A stretch of DNA of 64,000 bases from Holdemania massiliensis (GCF_022440805.1 NZ_JAKNTK010000001.1:1426001-1490000); one strand, 5' to 3'; counted from the first letter of the stretch, positions 28,265-37,905 are shown. The notes: generated by a model from the sequence alone, not told the origin. Made by a program: numbers and translations.

Positions 28265-28269
28265 TCTTC

Positions 28270-28297
28270 GGTTCCCTTCCTAGGGAGCCTTTTTTTG
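28270..28297 (+). terminator. rRNA operon terminator
   Basis: GGTTCCCT-TCCT-AGGGAGCC stem (one G-U pair) and T7, six bases after the 5S end. Confidence 0.9.
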
Positions 28298-28577
28298 TTT
28301 CCTGATTGACTGTAGCTTTGGTTTTTGATCAGTACCGTTTATTTCTTCCATCGCGAAAGTCATCATGAAAAGTGACCAGAACAGGTTCAGGGAAAAAAGG
28401 AAAATGTTGAATTCAGGATCTCCATTTCTTTTGAGAATGAGGTGGAATTGAACGAAACGAAGAATGAAAAAAGTAAAATGGATGTCGTTTTGAATGTCTG
28501 CATGGTTTTCTTTCTCCCCCGCTTTAAATCTGTGCTATAATATTTTCCATGTGACACAGAGGAAAGGATGTGAACAA

Positions 28578-29027
28578 ATGAAGCTTGAATTGATAACGGA
28601 AACACCGCAGGAAACCAAAAATCTCGGTGAGAAAATGGGAAGTTTATCTGAGCCCAATATGGTATGGACCATGAGCGGAGATCTGGGTGCTGGCAAGACA
28701 ACGCTGACTCAGGGAATTGCCCGCGGATTGGGAATCACCCGTACCGTCAGCAGTCCAACCTTTACGATATTAAAGATTTATCAAGGCCGCTTGCCGCTGT
28801 ATCATTTTGATGCCTATCGTCTGGAAGGCACGCATCAGGAGCTGGGCTTTGAAGAAATGATTGATGGTGAAGGTTTGACCGTCATTGAATGGCCGGAATA
28901 TATGGAAGATCTTGAACAAACCGAACCGCTGCGGATTACGCTGCATCGTTTAGGCGAAGATCGCCGGCGAATTGTTTTGGAAACTGAGAATGAAAAATAC
29001 GCGGCATTGATGGAGGCGTTAAAATGA
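28578..29027 (+). CDS. tsaE: tRNA t6A biosynthesis ATPase TsaE
   Basis: ATPase that drives the TsaBDE complex, which puts threonylcarbamoyl on A37 of ANN-decoding tRNAs. 149 aa with Walker A GDLGAGKTT (Lys40), and SSPTF and HFDAYRL as in the family. An inner ATG was chosen (AGGATGTG upstream); an in-frame ATG at 28494 precedes the -10 TATAAT near 28537. It is the first of four genes with successive 4-base overlaps (tsaE-tsaB-rimI-tsaD). Confidence 0.96.
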   Translation: MKLELITETPQETKNLGEKMGSLSEPNMVWTMSGDLGAGKTTLTQGIARGLGITRTVSSPTFTILKIYQGRLPLYHFDAYRLEGTHQELGFEEMIDGEGLTVIEWPEYMEDLEQTEPLRITLHRLGEDRRRIVLETENEKYAALMEALK

Positions 29028-29635
29028 TTACATTATGTATGGATACGAGCAGTAAGTTTTTAGTGCTGGCTTTGATTCAAGAGGATGAGCTGATTGGCAA
29101 GCGCTGTCTGTCTTCTTGGAAGCGACAGTCAGAAATGATTTTTCCGCAGCTGACAGAACTGCTTGCGGAATGTGGTCTGTCACCCAAGGCGATTGACCAG
29201 GTCGTTGTGACGAAAGGTCCTGGCAGCTATACTGGGGTACGAATCGCGATGACGGTGGCAAAGGTCTTGTGTTCGACTGCGAACTTGCCGCTGTATGCAC
29301 TTCCAACGCTGGAACTGATCGGCGCCGGTAAGACAAAGGCAGCTGTGCTGCTGGATGCCCGCAGCCAGCGGGCTTATTTTGGAATGATTGAAAACGGCCG
29401 GCTGAGCGGAAAAGAAGAAGTCCTTTCCCTCAGCGAAATTCAAGCCCGTATTGACAATGCCGATGGATTGGAACTGGTCGGCGACTGTTCTTTGTTAGGG
29501 TTGGAAGATTGTTACCCGGACCTTGCGCAGGCCTTCCTGACGACTCGCTCACAATGGCAGAGAGTCGAGAACGTCCATTTATTAGTGCCGGAATATCTCA
29601 AATCGGCTGACGATTATCTGGTAAAAAAAGCATGA
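29024..29635 (+). CDS. tsaB: tRNA t6A biosynthesis scaffold protein TsaB
   Basis: 203 aa ASKHA-fold partner that dimerises with TsaD. N-terminal MDTSSK and the KGPGSYTGVRIAMTVAK helix-turn are the family markers. The C-terminal half is shorter and less conserved, as usual for TsaB. Overlaps tsaE and rimI by 4 bases each, so expression is coupled. Confidence 0.95.
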   Translation: MITLCMDTSSKFLVLALIQEDELIGKRCLSSWKRQSEMIFPQLTELLAECGLSPKAIDQVVVTKGPGSYTGVRIAMTVAKVLCSTANLPLYALPTLELIGAGKTKAAVLLDARSQRAYFGMIENGRLSGKEEVLSLSEIQARIDNADGLELVGDCSLLGLEDCYPDLAQAFLTTRSQWQRVENVHLLVPEYLKSADDYLVKKA

Positions 29636-30081
29636 TTCGGAAAATGACGCTGGACGATTTGGAAATTGTCTGTGAAATGGAGCTGCGCCTGTTTAGTTCG
29701 CCCTGGCCGCGGGAAAGCTATGAGTATGAGCTCAAAGAAAACCCCTATTCCCATCTGTTCGTCGCTGAGAATGAAACGGGGACGATCGTAGGCTATGCGG
29801 GTGTCTGGACGACCTTTGATCAGGCTCAGATTACAACGATTGGCGTCGATCTTCCGTATCGTCGGCAGCATTGGGCCTCGCAGCTGATGGATCACATGCT
29901 GGGGGTGGCCGCTGAACAGGGCTGCGAAGTGATTTCACTTGAAGTGCGAGTGAGCAACATTCCAGCTTTGACATGTTATAAAAAATATGGTTTTGAAATC
30001 ATCAATATCCGGAAGGGCTATTATCAGGACAACCATGAGGACGCTTATTTGATGATGAAACCAATAGGAGGAAGTTTATGA
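29632..30081 (+). CDS. rimI: Ribosomal-protein S18 alanine N-acetyltransferase family (RimI)
   Basis: 149 aa GNAT acetyltransferase. The acetyl-CoA loop appears as LPYRRQHWASQLMDHML; family consensus is R/Q-x-x-G-x-G/A, and here QHWAS stands in the usual R-G-x-G-x-G position, which is less canonical. LEVRVSN-PA-TCYKKYGFE follows the RimI pattern. Position between tsaB and tsaD is typical for Firmicutes. Target presumed S18 or another protein N-terminus. Confidence 0.88.
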   Translation: MIRKMTLDDLEIVCEMELRLFSSPWPRESYEYELKENPYSHLFVAENETGTIVGYAGVWTTFDQAQITTIGVDLPYRRQHWASQLMDHMLGVAAEQGCEVISLEVRVSNIPALTCYKKYGFEIINIRKGYYQDNHEDAYLMMKPIGGSL

Positions 30082-31100
30082 AACGAAATTTAATCCTGGC
30101 GATTGAGTCCAGCTGTGATGAGACAGCCGCAGCGGTGGTTGAGGACGGCTCTAAGATCTGTTCCAATATTGTTTCTTCGCAGATTAATGTCCATAAAAAA
30201 TACGGCGGGGTTGTCCCGGAAGTTGCATCACGAATCCATGTTGAAAATATTTCCGTCGTGATTGAAGAAGCTCTGTCCCAGGCAGAAGTCACAATGGATG
30301 ATATTCTGGCGATTGCGGTTACCCAGGGACCCGGGCTGGTGGGTTCGCTGCATGTCGGTGTCCAGGCAGCCAAAACGCTGGCCTGGTATTATGATAAACC
30401 GCTGATCCCGCTGCATCATATTATCGGTCATATTTACGCGAACCGCTTTGTGGATGAGCTGCGTTTTCCAATGATCGCACTGGTTGTCTCCGGCGGGCAT
30501 ACCGAACTGGTCTGGATGAAAGAGGAATGGTCGTTTGAAATTCTCGGCACAACGCAGGATGATGCGATCGGCGAAGCTTATGACAAAGTTTCCCGGGTTA
30601 TGGGAACAGGTTATCCAGGCGGTCCGGTGATTGACAAAATGGCCAAGCAGGGACATCCGCATTACACATTGCCGAAACCCAAAACAGAGAAACCACTCGA
30701 TTTTTCATTCAGCGGGCTGAAATCGGCGGTGCTGCAGCTGATTGACCGGGAAGGCAAAAAAGGCGAGGAATTGAATAAAGAAGACTTGTCCTATGCTTTC
30801 CAGGAAGCTGCGCTGGATACTCTATTAAAAAAGACGATGGCCGCGGTGAAGGAATTCAAACCGAAGCAGGTTGTTCTGGCCGGCGGAGTTGCGGCCAATT
30901 CCCGGCTGCGTGAAAAAATCTCAGAAATGATTTTAGAAACTCCGGATGTGCATCTGACGATCCCGCCGTTATGGTGCTGTACAGACAATGCTGCGATGAT
31001 TGGAGCGGCCGGCTGGACCGCCTATACACACGGTTTAACCGGGTCGCTGGACATCGCTGCGAACCCATCCATGGAAATTGAAACAAGTTCAATTCATTAA
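30078..31100 (+). CDS. tsaD: tRNA N6-adenosine threonylcarbamoyltransferase
   Basis: Catalytic subunit of t6A synthesis, 340 aa. IESSCDETAAAVV at the N-terminus, the metal-binding HIIGH (His114, His118), and VSGGHTEL and LAGGVAANSRLRE are all present. Last of the four overlapping t6A genes. Its stop is followed within 55 bases by the rex start, with a -10-like TAGAAT between. Confidence 0.97.
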   Translation: MKRNLILAIESSCDETAAAVVEDGSKICSNIVSSQINVHKKYGGVVPEVASRIHVENISVVIEEALSQAEVTMDDILAIAVTQGPGLVGSLHVGVQAAKTLAWYYDKPLIPLHHIIGHIYANRFVDELRFPMIALVVSGGHTELVWMKEEWSFEILGTTQDDAIGEAYDKVSRVMGTGYPGGPVIDKMAKQGHPHYTLPKPKTEKPLDFSFSGLKSAVLQLIDREGKKGEELNKEDLSYAFQEAALDTLLKKTMAAVKEFKPKQVVLAGGVAANSRLREKISEMILETPDVHLTIPPLWCCTDNAAMIGAAGWTAYTHGLTGSLDIAANPSMEIETSSIH

Positions 31101-31154
31101 ATCATTCACAATTTAAAACAAGTGTGCTAGAATAATGCAGAAGGGGTTGATAGT

Positions 31155-31775
31155 ATGCCAACAAAGTCAGTCCCTAAGGCTACACTGCAGCGTTATCCGA
31201 TCTATCTGAAAGCTTTGCGCAAACTTAAGAATTCCGGCGTAACCCGGATCATGTCCAAGGAGCTTTCGGAATATGTGGCTATTGAGTCCACGACGATCCG
31301 CCGAGATTTCTCATTTTTAGGATCGTTAGGGAAGCAAGGCTATGGCTATGACGTTGACCGCCTGATTGAAATATTCAACGAACAGTTGGGCATGGGATTC
31401 GATGAGAAGATTATTCTTGTCGGAGCAGGCAACCTTGGGAAAGCTTTAATGAATTACAATCGCTGGAACCATGTTGTCGGCGAGATTGTATGTGCCTTTG
31501 ACATCCGTCCGGAGTCTGTCGGAAAGACACCGATTCCGGTTTACCACGTCGATGAAATGAAGGATAAGATTCCGGAAGGATGCCGGATTGCGATCCTGTG
31601 TGTTTCATCCAATGTTCAAGATGCTGCAGATCGTTTGATCGAATGCGGCATTACTGGTATTGTTGATTTCTCACATGAGCATTTCCAGGTTCCTAAGGGC
31701 GTTCTGGTTAAGCCGATTGATGTCGTTTCAACGATTCAGGAACTGGTTTTTGAAACCAACAACATGAAAAAGTAG
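31155..31775 (+). CDS. rex: Redox-sensing transcriptional repressor Rex
   Basis: 206 aa. N-terminal winged helix (ATLQRYPIYLKALRKL, then ESTTIRRDFS for the recognition helix), and a C-terminal Rossmann domain with VGAGNLGKAL binding NADH/NAD+. Rex represses fermentation and anaerobic respiration genes when NADH is low. AAGGGGTTGATAGT precedes the ATG. No clear TTGTGAA-type palindrome was found in this promoter, so autoregulation is not supported by sequence. Confidence 0.96.
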   Translation: MPTKSVPKATLQRYPIYLKALRKLKNSGVTRIMSKELSEYVAIESTTIRRDFSFLGSLGKQGYGYDVDRLIEIFNEQLGMGFDEKIILVGAGNLGKALMNYNRWNHVVGEIVCAFDIRPESVGKTPIPVYHVDEMKDKIPEGCRIAILCVSSNVQDAADRLIECGITGIVDFSHEHFQVPKGVLVKPIDVVSTIQELVFETNNMKK

Positions 31776-31799
31776 AAGGCAGCGAAAAGAGAACGATCC

Positions 31800-32010
31800 T
31801 CATACTGAAGCACAGCGAGCCGGGCAGGGTGAAAGCCGGAGTTCAGTCAGGGAATGCGGAACACTCTGGGAGCCGGATCGGAGAACTGACAGTAGACGAT
31901 CCCGTCGGCGGCGTTAACGCACCCTGAGGCTCAGTGTTTTTTAACCTTTGAGCGAATGAGGATGGCACCACGTTGATTGACGTTCCTTAAGTGAGGAACG
32001 TTTTTTTTAT
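31800..32010 (+). promoter_or_regulatory. T-box riboswitch for asparagine tRNA
   Basis: Stem I with the AGCGAGCC...GTGAAAGCCGG region, specifier codon AAC (31860-31862, Asn) followed by A, the T-box AATGAGGATGGCACCACG (31955-31972) and an intrinsic terminator ACGTTCCT/AGGAACGT (31980-32001) with T8. The antiterminator bulge reads TGGC, which matches the GCCA end expected for tRNA-Asn. Uncharged tRNA-Asn would favour readthrough into asnS. Confidence 0.92.
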
Positions 32011-32029
32011 AAAACAAAAGGAGAAAAGT

Positions 32030-33412
32030 ATGCTTACATTCATGACCGTCAGAGAACTCTATGAGATGGCTTGTTCCGGCAGCACAATGGAAACCGATCA
32101 AATCGAGTATGCCCAGCTGCAGGGATGGGTCAGAACTAACCGCAACAACGGCTCGATCGGCTTTATTGAGCTGAACGACGGCACCTATTTCCGCAACGCT
32201 CAGCTGGTCTATTCTTCCGATTTGGCCAATTTTCAGGATGTATCCAAATATTTGACAGGCACGGCTTTAACCGTAACCGGAAAGGTTGTGCTGACGCCGC
32301 AGGCCAAGCAGCCTTTTGAGCTGCAGGTCACGGAAGTGATTTTAGAAGGCGCCTGCGACAATTCCTATCCACTTCAGAAAAAGCGTCATTCGTTTGAGTA
32401 CCTGCGTGAAATCGGCCATCTGCGTCCGCGCAGCAACACATTCAACGCAGTATTCCGCGTCCGTTCCGTACTGGCTATGGCGATTCATGAATTCTTTCAG
32501 GATCAGGGCTTCGTTTATGTGAACGCACCGATCATTACCGGCAATGATGCCGAAGGTGCAGGTGAGGTTTTCACGGTGACTACGCGCGAGGACGGCAATT
32601 ATGAAGAAGATTTCTTCGGCAAGAAAGCCAACCTCACTGTTTCCGGACAGCTGCAGGCAGAGGCGTTTGCGATGGCATTCCGCGACGTTTACACCTTCGG
32701 ACCGACCTTCCGGGCTGAAAACTCCAACACGACAACGCATGCTTCGGAATTCTGGATGGTAGAACCGGAAATCGCGTTTGCGGATTTGGAAGATGATATG
32801 GATTTAATTGAAGATATGATTAAATACTGTATTCAGTATGTTATGGATAACTGTCCGGAAGAGATGAAATTCTTCAATCAGTTTATCGACAATACGCTGC
32901 TGGATCGGCTGAATCATGTTTTGAACAGTGAGTTTGTCCGGATGCCGTATACGGAAGCGATTGATCATCTGTTAAAAGCGACGAAGAAATTTGAAAATCC
33001 AGTTTCTTGGGGAATGGATCTGAATACAGAGCATGAACGTTATTTATGTGAAGAGGTAGTCAAAGGACCGGTCTTCTTGATCGACTATCCGAAGGATATC
33101 AAAGCCTTCTATATGCGGATCAACGCGGATGGAAAAACCGTGGCGGCCTGCGATTTGTTAGTCCCTGCGGTGGGTGAGCTGGTCGGTGGCTCTCAGCGTG
33201 AGGAACGGCTGGACGTCCTGCAGAATCGAATGAAGGAAATGGGCGTCCATGAGGAAGGTCTGCAGTGGTATCTTGATCTGCGCCGGTATGGCGGATGTCA
33301 GCACGCCGGATTCGGTCTGGGCTTTGAACGCTTCATCATGTATGTCACGGGAATGCAGAACATTCGCGATGTCATTCCCTTTGCCCGGACACCGAAAAAC
33401 TTGTTGTTTTAA
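32030..33412 (+). CDS. asnS: Asparaginyl-tRNA synthetase
   Basis: 460 aa class IIb synthetase. N-terminal OB fold (LQGWVRTNRNNGSIGFIELNDG), then class II motif 2 (FRAENSNTTTHASEFWMVEPE) and motif 3 (GFGLGFERFIMYVTG). The motif-2 loop and the lack of a GAD insert separate it from AspRS. ATG 32030 has AAAGGAG upstream and follows the T-box terminator directly. The Asn specifier in the T-box supports the amino-acid assignment independently. Confidence 0.97.
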   Translation: MLTFMTVRELYEMACSGSTMETDQIEYAQLQGWVRTNRNNGSIGFIELNDGTYFRNAQLVYSSDLANFQDVSKYLTGTALTVTGKVVLTPQAKQPFELQVTEVILEGACDNSYPLQKKRHSFEYLREIGHLRPRSNTFNAVFRVRSVLAMAIHEFFQDQGFVYVNAPIITGNDAEGAGEVFTVTTREDGNYEEDFFGKKANLTVSGQLQAEAFAMAFRDVYTFGPTFRAENSNTTTHASEFWMVEPEIAFADLEDDMDLIEDMIKYCIQYVMDNCPEEMKFFNQFIDNTLLDRLNHVLNSEFVRMPYTEAIDHLLKATKKFENPVSWGMDLNTEHERYLCEEVVKGPVFLIDYPKDIKAFYMRINADGKTVAACDLLVPAVGELVGGSQREERLDVLQNRMKEMGVHEEGLQWYLDLRRYGGCQHAGFGLGFERFIMYVTGMQNIRDVIPFARTPKNLLF

Positions 33413-33428
33413 TTCATGCGTAAAACAG

Positions 33429-33475
33429 AAAGAGTTGAAAGTCATCTCAAGTTATGATTTTTGACTCTTTTTTTA
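33429..33475 (+). terminator. asnS terminator
   Basis: AAAGAGT ... ACTCTTT long imperfect stem with T7. Confidence 0.75.
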
Positions 33476-33871
33476 TCCTTGTCTGCCGGATAATCGGAGT
33501 TCACTCTCCTGTTTCGGTCAGTTCAATGGATGTCAGTTTAAAATCCGCTCAGCGATCGCTTGTCCAAAGATAAACTCACTATTTCTTAATTTAAGCATGA
33601 GCCAAACTCGATCACAAGGTCAATGAAAATAAATTTTATACAACGATATCCGTCTCTTTGAATAAAACAACGGAAGCGACATAAGAATAAAAGACAGAAA
33701 CCGATCCAGAGTACAAATCTATTGCTAAAAGATGCGAACTTGTTCTGCGGCTTCAGATTTTGCGGGATAGTTTGCGGAAATGGTTGAAAAAGCGGCTTTA
33801 TTGGGGCGGATACCAAAAAAACTTGAGGTTGTTCTGTAATTCTCTTATAATAGAGCGTAGGATGTGATGAT
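33476..33871. other. Intergenic region ahead of licD
   Basis: About 400 bases with no supported gene. A minus-strand frame here lacks a ribosome site and runs into licD. A promoter sits at the right end: TTGAGG (33823-33828), 17 bases, TATAAT (33846-33851). Confidence 0.6.
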
Positions 33872-34684
33872 ATGAAAAAATATGTATTAAAAACTGATGA
33901 AAACGGCAATGAGATCACGGTTGCCGATGTCCATAAGGTACTTTTAGAGATGCTGAAAATGATCGACGGCATTTGTCAGAAATACAACATACCGTATTTC
34001 CTCAACGGCGGCAGCGCTTTAGGTGCAGTTCGTCACCAGGGGTTTATTCCCTGGGATGACGATGCAGATATTGCCATGCTGTATGAAGATTACAAACGTT
34101 TTATCATTGCTTTAAAGCAGGATCTGCCGCAGGAATACACGTTTCAGTGCTTCGATACTGACAAGCGTTATAATCCGTTGATTCCGGGGATGAAGATCCG
34201 CAAAAAAGGCACGTATTTGAAAGAAGTGAATACGCTGCTGGCGAACCGCTGTACGGAATGCGACGGCATTTTTATTGATGTTTTCGTCTATGACTACTGC
34301 TCCGCAAGCAAAACGATGGATCTGCCGCTGCGGATGCTGAATCAGCTGATTATGCCGTTTATCATTTTATTTGATAACCTCGGCATGAATCCGGTATTTC
34401 TCAAGCGTTGGTTTGTGTCCAATGCGCGTATGTATGGAAAGCTCAATGAAGGAAGCAAGAAGATCGGATTTGATCTGACATGGACGTTTAAGAGCCCATT
34501 AAAGCCGTTTATTTTTGATTATGATGATATCTATCCTGTTCAGTATGTGCCGTTTGAGGATACGCAGCTGCCGATCGCTCATCATCCGCATGAATACTTA
34601 TGCACGGCGATCGCACCGAGCTATATGACGTTGCCTCCCGAGGAGGAACAGAAGCCGAAGCATATCGTTGATATTCGGTTATAA
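33872..34684 (+). CDS. LicD-family phosphotransferase
   Basis: 270 aa. The LicD signature is clear: PYFLNGGSALGAVRHQGFIPW (residues about 45-65) followed by DDDADIAM, the nucleotidyltransferase-fold metal aspartates. LicD proteins move phosphocholine or similar groups onto teichoic acid or surface glycans. The ribosome site is weak (AGGATGTG). Seven bases separate its stop region from the next ribosome site, so it probably forms an operon with the amidase-like gene and a surface-polymer role fits. Confidence 0.9.
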   Translation: MKKYVLKTDENGNEITVADVHKVLLEMLKMIDGICQKYNIPYFLNGGSALGAVRHQGFIPWDDDADIAMLYEDYKRFIIALKQDLPQEYTFQCFDTDKRYNPLIPGMKIRKKGTYLKEVNTLLANRCTECDGIFIDVFVYDYCSASKTMDLPLRMLNQLIMPFIILFDNLGMNPVFLKRWFVSNARMYGKLNEGSKKIGFDLTWTFKSPLKPFIFDYDDIYPVQYVPFEDTQLPIAHHPHEYLCTAIAPSYMTLPPEEEQKPKHIVDIRL

Positions 34685-34699
34685 GGAGTATTGGAAACC

Positions 34700-36004
34700 A
34701 TGACAGTGGAACCAAGCTATGTCCCGCGCGGCTCCAAACTGCGCTGGAAATCATTCCTCCTTCTCTTTATCGCCTGCTGTCTGATCGCTTATGGCGGTCA
34801 GTGGCTGATGAATCAACGGCAGAAAAAACAAGTGGACACGTATGGGGTCTGCGGACTGAGCAATCAGAAAACACGGCAGCTGTTTGAAAGTCAGATTACA
34901 GATGAATCTCAGCTGCTGTCATTAGGCGACTATCTTTACTATGGAGAAACGCTCAATTTATATCATGAACGCTATGACCGCAACGGTCAGGATTTGTTTG
35001 CCGGCAAAACGGTCATTCTGCGCAATGTATGCAGCGGGCTGGACTTTGTCTACATGATGGAAAAAAATGCGGATGGTCAGATCCCGTTAGAGGATCTGGA
35101 TGAAGGCTTTTATCAGGTTTTCATCATGCAGGATCTGAAAGAAAAACAACTGATCAGCGCGGAAAAGCTCCACGATACTTTCTATACGGTCACGCGAACG
35201 ACAACCAATAAAAAAATTGAGCTGATTGCAGATCAGAATCTTTTTGACAATCCGGAAGAAGAACCATTTCTGGCAAAGAACTATGTGTTTGTCCAAGTCA
35301 GCACTGAAACCCAGCCGGAAGACTGGATTGATGTGATGATTGATCCCGGCGCGATGCATCGGGACAATGGATATACGGACAAAGGCGTCCATGGTCATGG
35401 GCTGCAGGCGTATGAAGAGAATTACCGAATCGCTGTAAAATTAAAAGATCAGCTTGAAAAGTTAGGTCTGAAAGTGGAGTTAACTCGGGATCTGGATGAA
35501 ATCGTCAACAGTTATGGCGAGGACGGCCGTTTAGAACGAGCGTATTCCAAGCATGCCCGTTATTACATTAACATTGAAATGAAAAGCGCAACCAACGTTA
35601 ACCTGCGCGGAACGGATATCGTATATTCGTCTTTTTCCTCCAATCGCATGGCTTCGACGGTACTGAAATCGATTGTCGAGAATACCTCGCTCACATATGC
35701 CCGCGAAGCAACTGGATCGGCCAGCGGGACAAGTACCGGGGAAGATGGAACGGCTTATGATGGGCAGAAAATCATCCGGGAATCCGGCGGAAGAATATTG
35801 GGAGCTGGTACGTTTTCGGAAGCCTCCCGTCAGAATCAAGCCTTTGCGGCAGAGAATCGTTATGGCATGCAGGCCCTGACCATACAGTATCTGTTTTTAA
35901 GCAATGAAGCAGATGTAGCGGCTTGGCAGAATGAGCTGGATGCGATTGCGGAAGCCACCGCGGCGGGATTAGCCAAAGCAATGCGCATCCCAACTGAGGA
36001 ATAA
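34700..36004 (+). CDS. Membrane-anchored Amidase_3-like protein with altered zinc ligands
   Basis: 434 aa. Residues about 15-35 form one membrane anchor; residues 210-430 align with N-acetylmuramoyl-L-alanine amidase (Amidase_3): IDPG, YEENYRIAVKLKDQLEKLG, VELTRD, and a C-terminal alternation like the family's last strands. However, the first zinc His (DPGH) is Ala218 here (a His lies two residues on, His220), and the His of the SIHAN strand is Glu293 (YINIEMK). Only the glutamate near 239-240 is kept. It may therefore be inactive or bind metal differently. ATG 34700 follows AAGGAG at 11 bases. Confidence 0.78.
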   Translation: MTVEPSYVPRGSKLRWKSFLLLFIACCLIAYGGQWLMNQRQKKQVDTYGVCGLSNQKTRQLFESQITDESQLLSLGDYLYYGETLNLYHERYDRNGQDLFAGKTVILRNVCSGLDFVYMMEKNADGQIPLEDLDEGFYQVFIMQDLKEKQLISAEKLHDTFYTVTRTTTNKKIELIADQNLFDNPEEEPFLAKNYVFVQVSTETQPEDWIDVMIDPGAMHRDNGYTDKGVHGHGLQAYEENYRIAVKLKDQLEKLGLKVELTRDLDEIVNSYGEDGRLERAYSKHARYYINIEMKSATNVNLRGTDIVYSSFSSNRMASTVLKSIVENTSLTYAREATGSASGTSTGEDGTAYDGQKIIRESGGRILGAGTFSEASRQNQAFAAENRYGMQALTIQYLFLSNEADVAAWQNELDAIAEATAAGLAKAMRIPTEE

Positions 36005-36051
36005 GGAATACCGAAAGATGGAAATGGAATTTGAAGAAGGGGAGTGAAAGC

Positions 36052-37905
36052 ATGCTCTATCAAATCAGCCGCGGAAGTAAATCCTTTGGCACGGAAACTG
36101 TCTTTGAAGATATTCAGTTTGAGATCCGCGGCACTGAAAAAATCGCAGTGGTCGGCCGCAATGGCTGTGGGAAGTCAACACTTTTAAAAATTATGACCGG
36201 TGAGCTGGAACTGGACAAGGGTGAAATTCACAGTACCTCCGGCATTCAAATCGGTTATCTGGCGCAGACAACGTTTCCGGATGAAACACGAACTGTCCGC
36301 GCGGATCTTGAACAAGTATTCGAACCGCTGCAGAAGATGAAAACACAGTTGGATGAGTTGACTGAGCGGATGGCTACGGATTACAGTGAGGCTGTGCTGG
36401 ATCGGTACGCGCAGCTGGAAACGCAGTTTGAAATGGCAGGCGGCTATACCTGGCAGTCAGAGCTGATGACTGTCTTTACAAAGTTCGGCTTTCAGGAAGA
36501 AATGCTGGATCGGACGATCAATACATTCTCCGGTGGTCAGAAAACACGGTTGGCGTTTGTTAAGCTGCTTTTAAGCAAACCGGATATTCTGCTGCTGGAC
36601 GAACCGACAAACCATTTGGATCTTGAAACCATTGAATGGCTGGAGGGCTATTTGAAGCGGTACAGCCGGGCAGTTGTGCTGGTATCTCATGATCGGATGT
36701 TCTTAGATCATATCGCAGAAGAAGTCTATGAGCTGGAATATGGTTCAATGAAGCATTACACCGGCAACTACACAAGCTTTCAAAATCAGAAGCAGCAGGA
36801 CTTAATTCGCCAGCAGCAGATGTATAACCGCCAACAGAAGGAAATTGAGCGCCTGGAAGGTTTGATCGAGCGCTTCCGCTACAAGGCGACCAAAGCCGCG
36901 ATGGCACAGTCAAAGATCAAAGCACTGGAGCGCATGGAAAAGATCGATGCGCCTCAGAAAAGTGATACAAAGAGTTTTTCCGCCCATTTTGTACCGCGGT
37001 TAAAAGGCGGAAAAACAGTGTTGGAAATCAAGGATCTTAAGGTGGGCTATGATCGTCCGTTATGTGAGATTTCCCTGGAAATTTTATCCGGCCAGCGAAT
37101 CGCGGTACTCGGTCCAAATGGCTGCGGTAAGAGTACACTCATGAAAACGCTGGTTGGGGATCTGCCGGCTTTAGGCGGAGATTACCTATATGGGCATCAA
37201 ATAGAAACCGGCTATTTTGATCAGCAGTTAGCGCAGTTTTCTTCCGGGAAGACCGTATTAGAAGAATTGTGGGATGATTATCCAGATTTGGACCGAACGC
37301 AGATCCGCACGGTCCTGGGACGGTTCCTGTTTACCAGCGACGATGTTTTCAAGACTGTGGATGTTCTTTCCGGAGGCGAGAAAGTCAGATTGTCCTTAGC
37401 TAAATTAATGCTGCGTCAGGCCAATTTCCTGGTGCTGGATGAACCGACCAACCATCTTGATATCGTTGGGAAGGAAGCCCTTGAAGAAGCGCTGAACGGC
37501 TATACCGGAACAATTTTGTTTGTTTCGCATGACCGTTACTTCATTTCAAAAATTGCGACGGCAATCCTGCATCTTGATATGCAGGGCAATGCGGTTTATT
37601 ATCCCTTTGGTTATGAGCAGTTTGATGAGGATCAGCAGCAGAAGGAAAAGGAACAGGCACCAAAAAAAGATGTCGAAGTGCAGCGTCAGACGCCCAAGCG
37701 CAATCCCAATGCCCGTGAAGCAGCCAAGCTGGAAAAACAAATTGCAGAGAAGGAAGAACAGCTGGAAGGTCTGCGTGAAAAACGCTTTGATCCCGAATAT
37801 TATCATGATTATCAGAAGATGAACGAACTGGATGAACAGATTGATGATCTGCATAATGAGATTGAACATTTAATGCAGCGCTGGGAAGAATGTTTAGAGG
37901 GATAG
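36052..37905 (+). CDS. ABC-F family ATPase
   Basis: 617 aa soluble protein with two ABC domains and no membrane spans. Walker A: GRNGCGKSTLLK and GPNGCGKSTLMK; signatures FSGGQKTRL and LSGGEKVRL; Walker B LLLDEPTNHLD and LVLDEPTNHLD. The linker between domains is charged and helical, and a C-terminal coiled coil (about 560-615) is present. ABC-F proteins act on the ribosome E site in translation or antibiotic protection. The linker is not distinctive enough by eye to call a resistance type. GGGGAGTG precedes ATG 36052. Confidence 0.93.
   Translation: MLYQISRGSKSFGTETVFEDIQFEIRGTEKIAVVGRNGCGKSTLLKIMTGELELDKGEIHSTSGIQIGYLAQTTFPDETRTVRADLEQVFEPLQKMKTQLDELTERMATDYSEAVLDRYAQLETQFEMAGGYTWQSELMTVFTKFGFQEEMLDRTINTFSGGQKTRLAFVKLLLSKPDILLLDEPTNHLDLETIEWLEGYLKRYSRAVVLVSHDRMFLDHIAEEVYELEYGSMKHYTGNYTSFQNQKQQDLIRQQQMYNRQQKEIERLEGLIERFRYKATKAAMAQSKIKALERMEKIDAPQKSDTKSFSAHFVPRLKGGKTVLEIKDLKVGYDRPLCEISLEILSGQRIAVLGPNGCGKSTLMKTLVGDLPALGGDYLYGHQIETGYFDQQLAQFSSGKTVLEELWDDYPDLDRTQIRTVLGRFLFTSDDVFKTVDVLSGGEKVRLSLAKLMLRQANFLVLDEPTNHLDIVGKEALEEALNGYTGTILFVSHDRYFISKIATAILHLDMQGNAVYYPFGYEQFDEDQQQKEKEQAPKKDVEVQRQTPKRNPNAREAAKLEKQIAEKEEQLEGLREKRFDPEYYHDYQKMNELDEQIDDLHNEIEHLMQRWEECLEG

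Noticed and set aside
28387..28701. Minus-strand frame of 104 codons upstream of tsaE
   Set aside because: Covers the tsaE promoter and start, lacks a ribosome site, low-complexity Phe/Ser run.
31101..31154. Rex operator in its own promoter
   Set aside because: Only a half-site-like TTCACAA is visible; no palindrome.
33586..33972. Minus-strand frame of 128 codons
   Set aside because: Overlaps the licD start and promoter, has no ribosome site and no recognisable composition.
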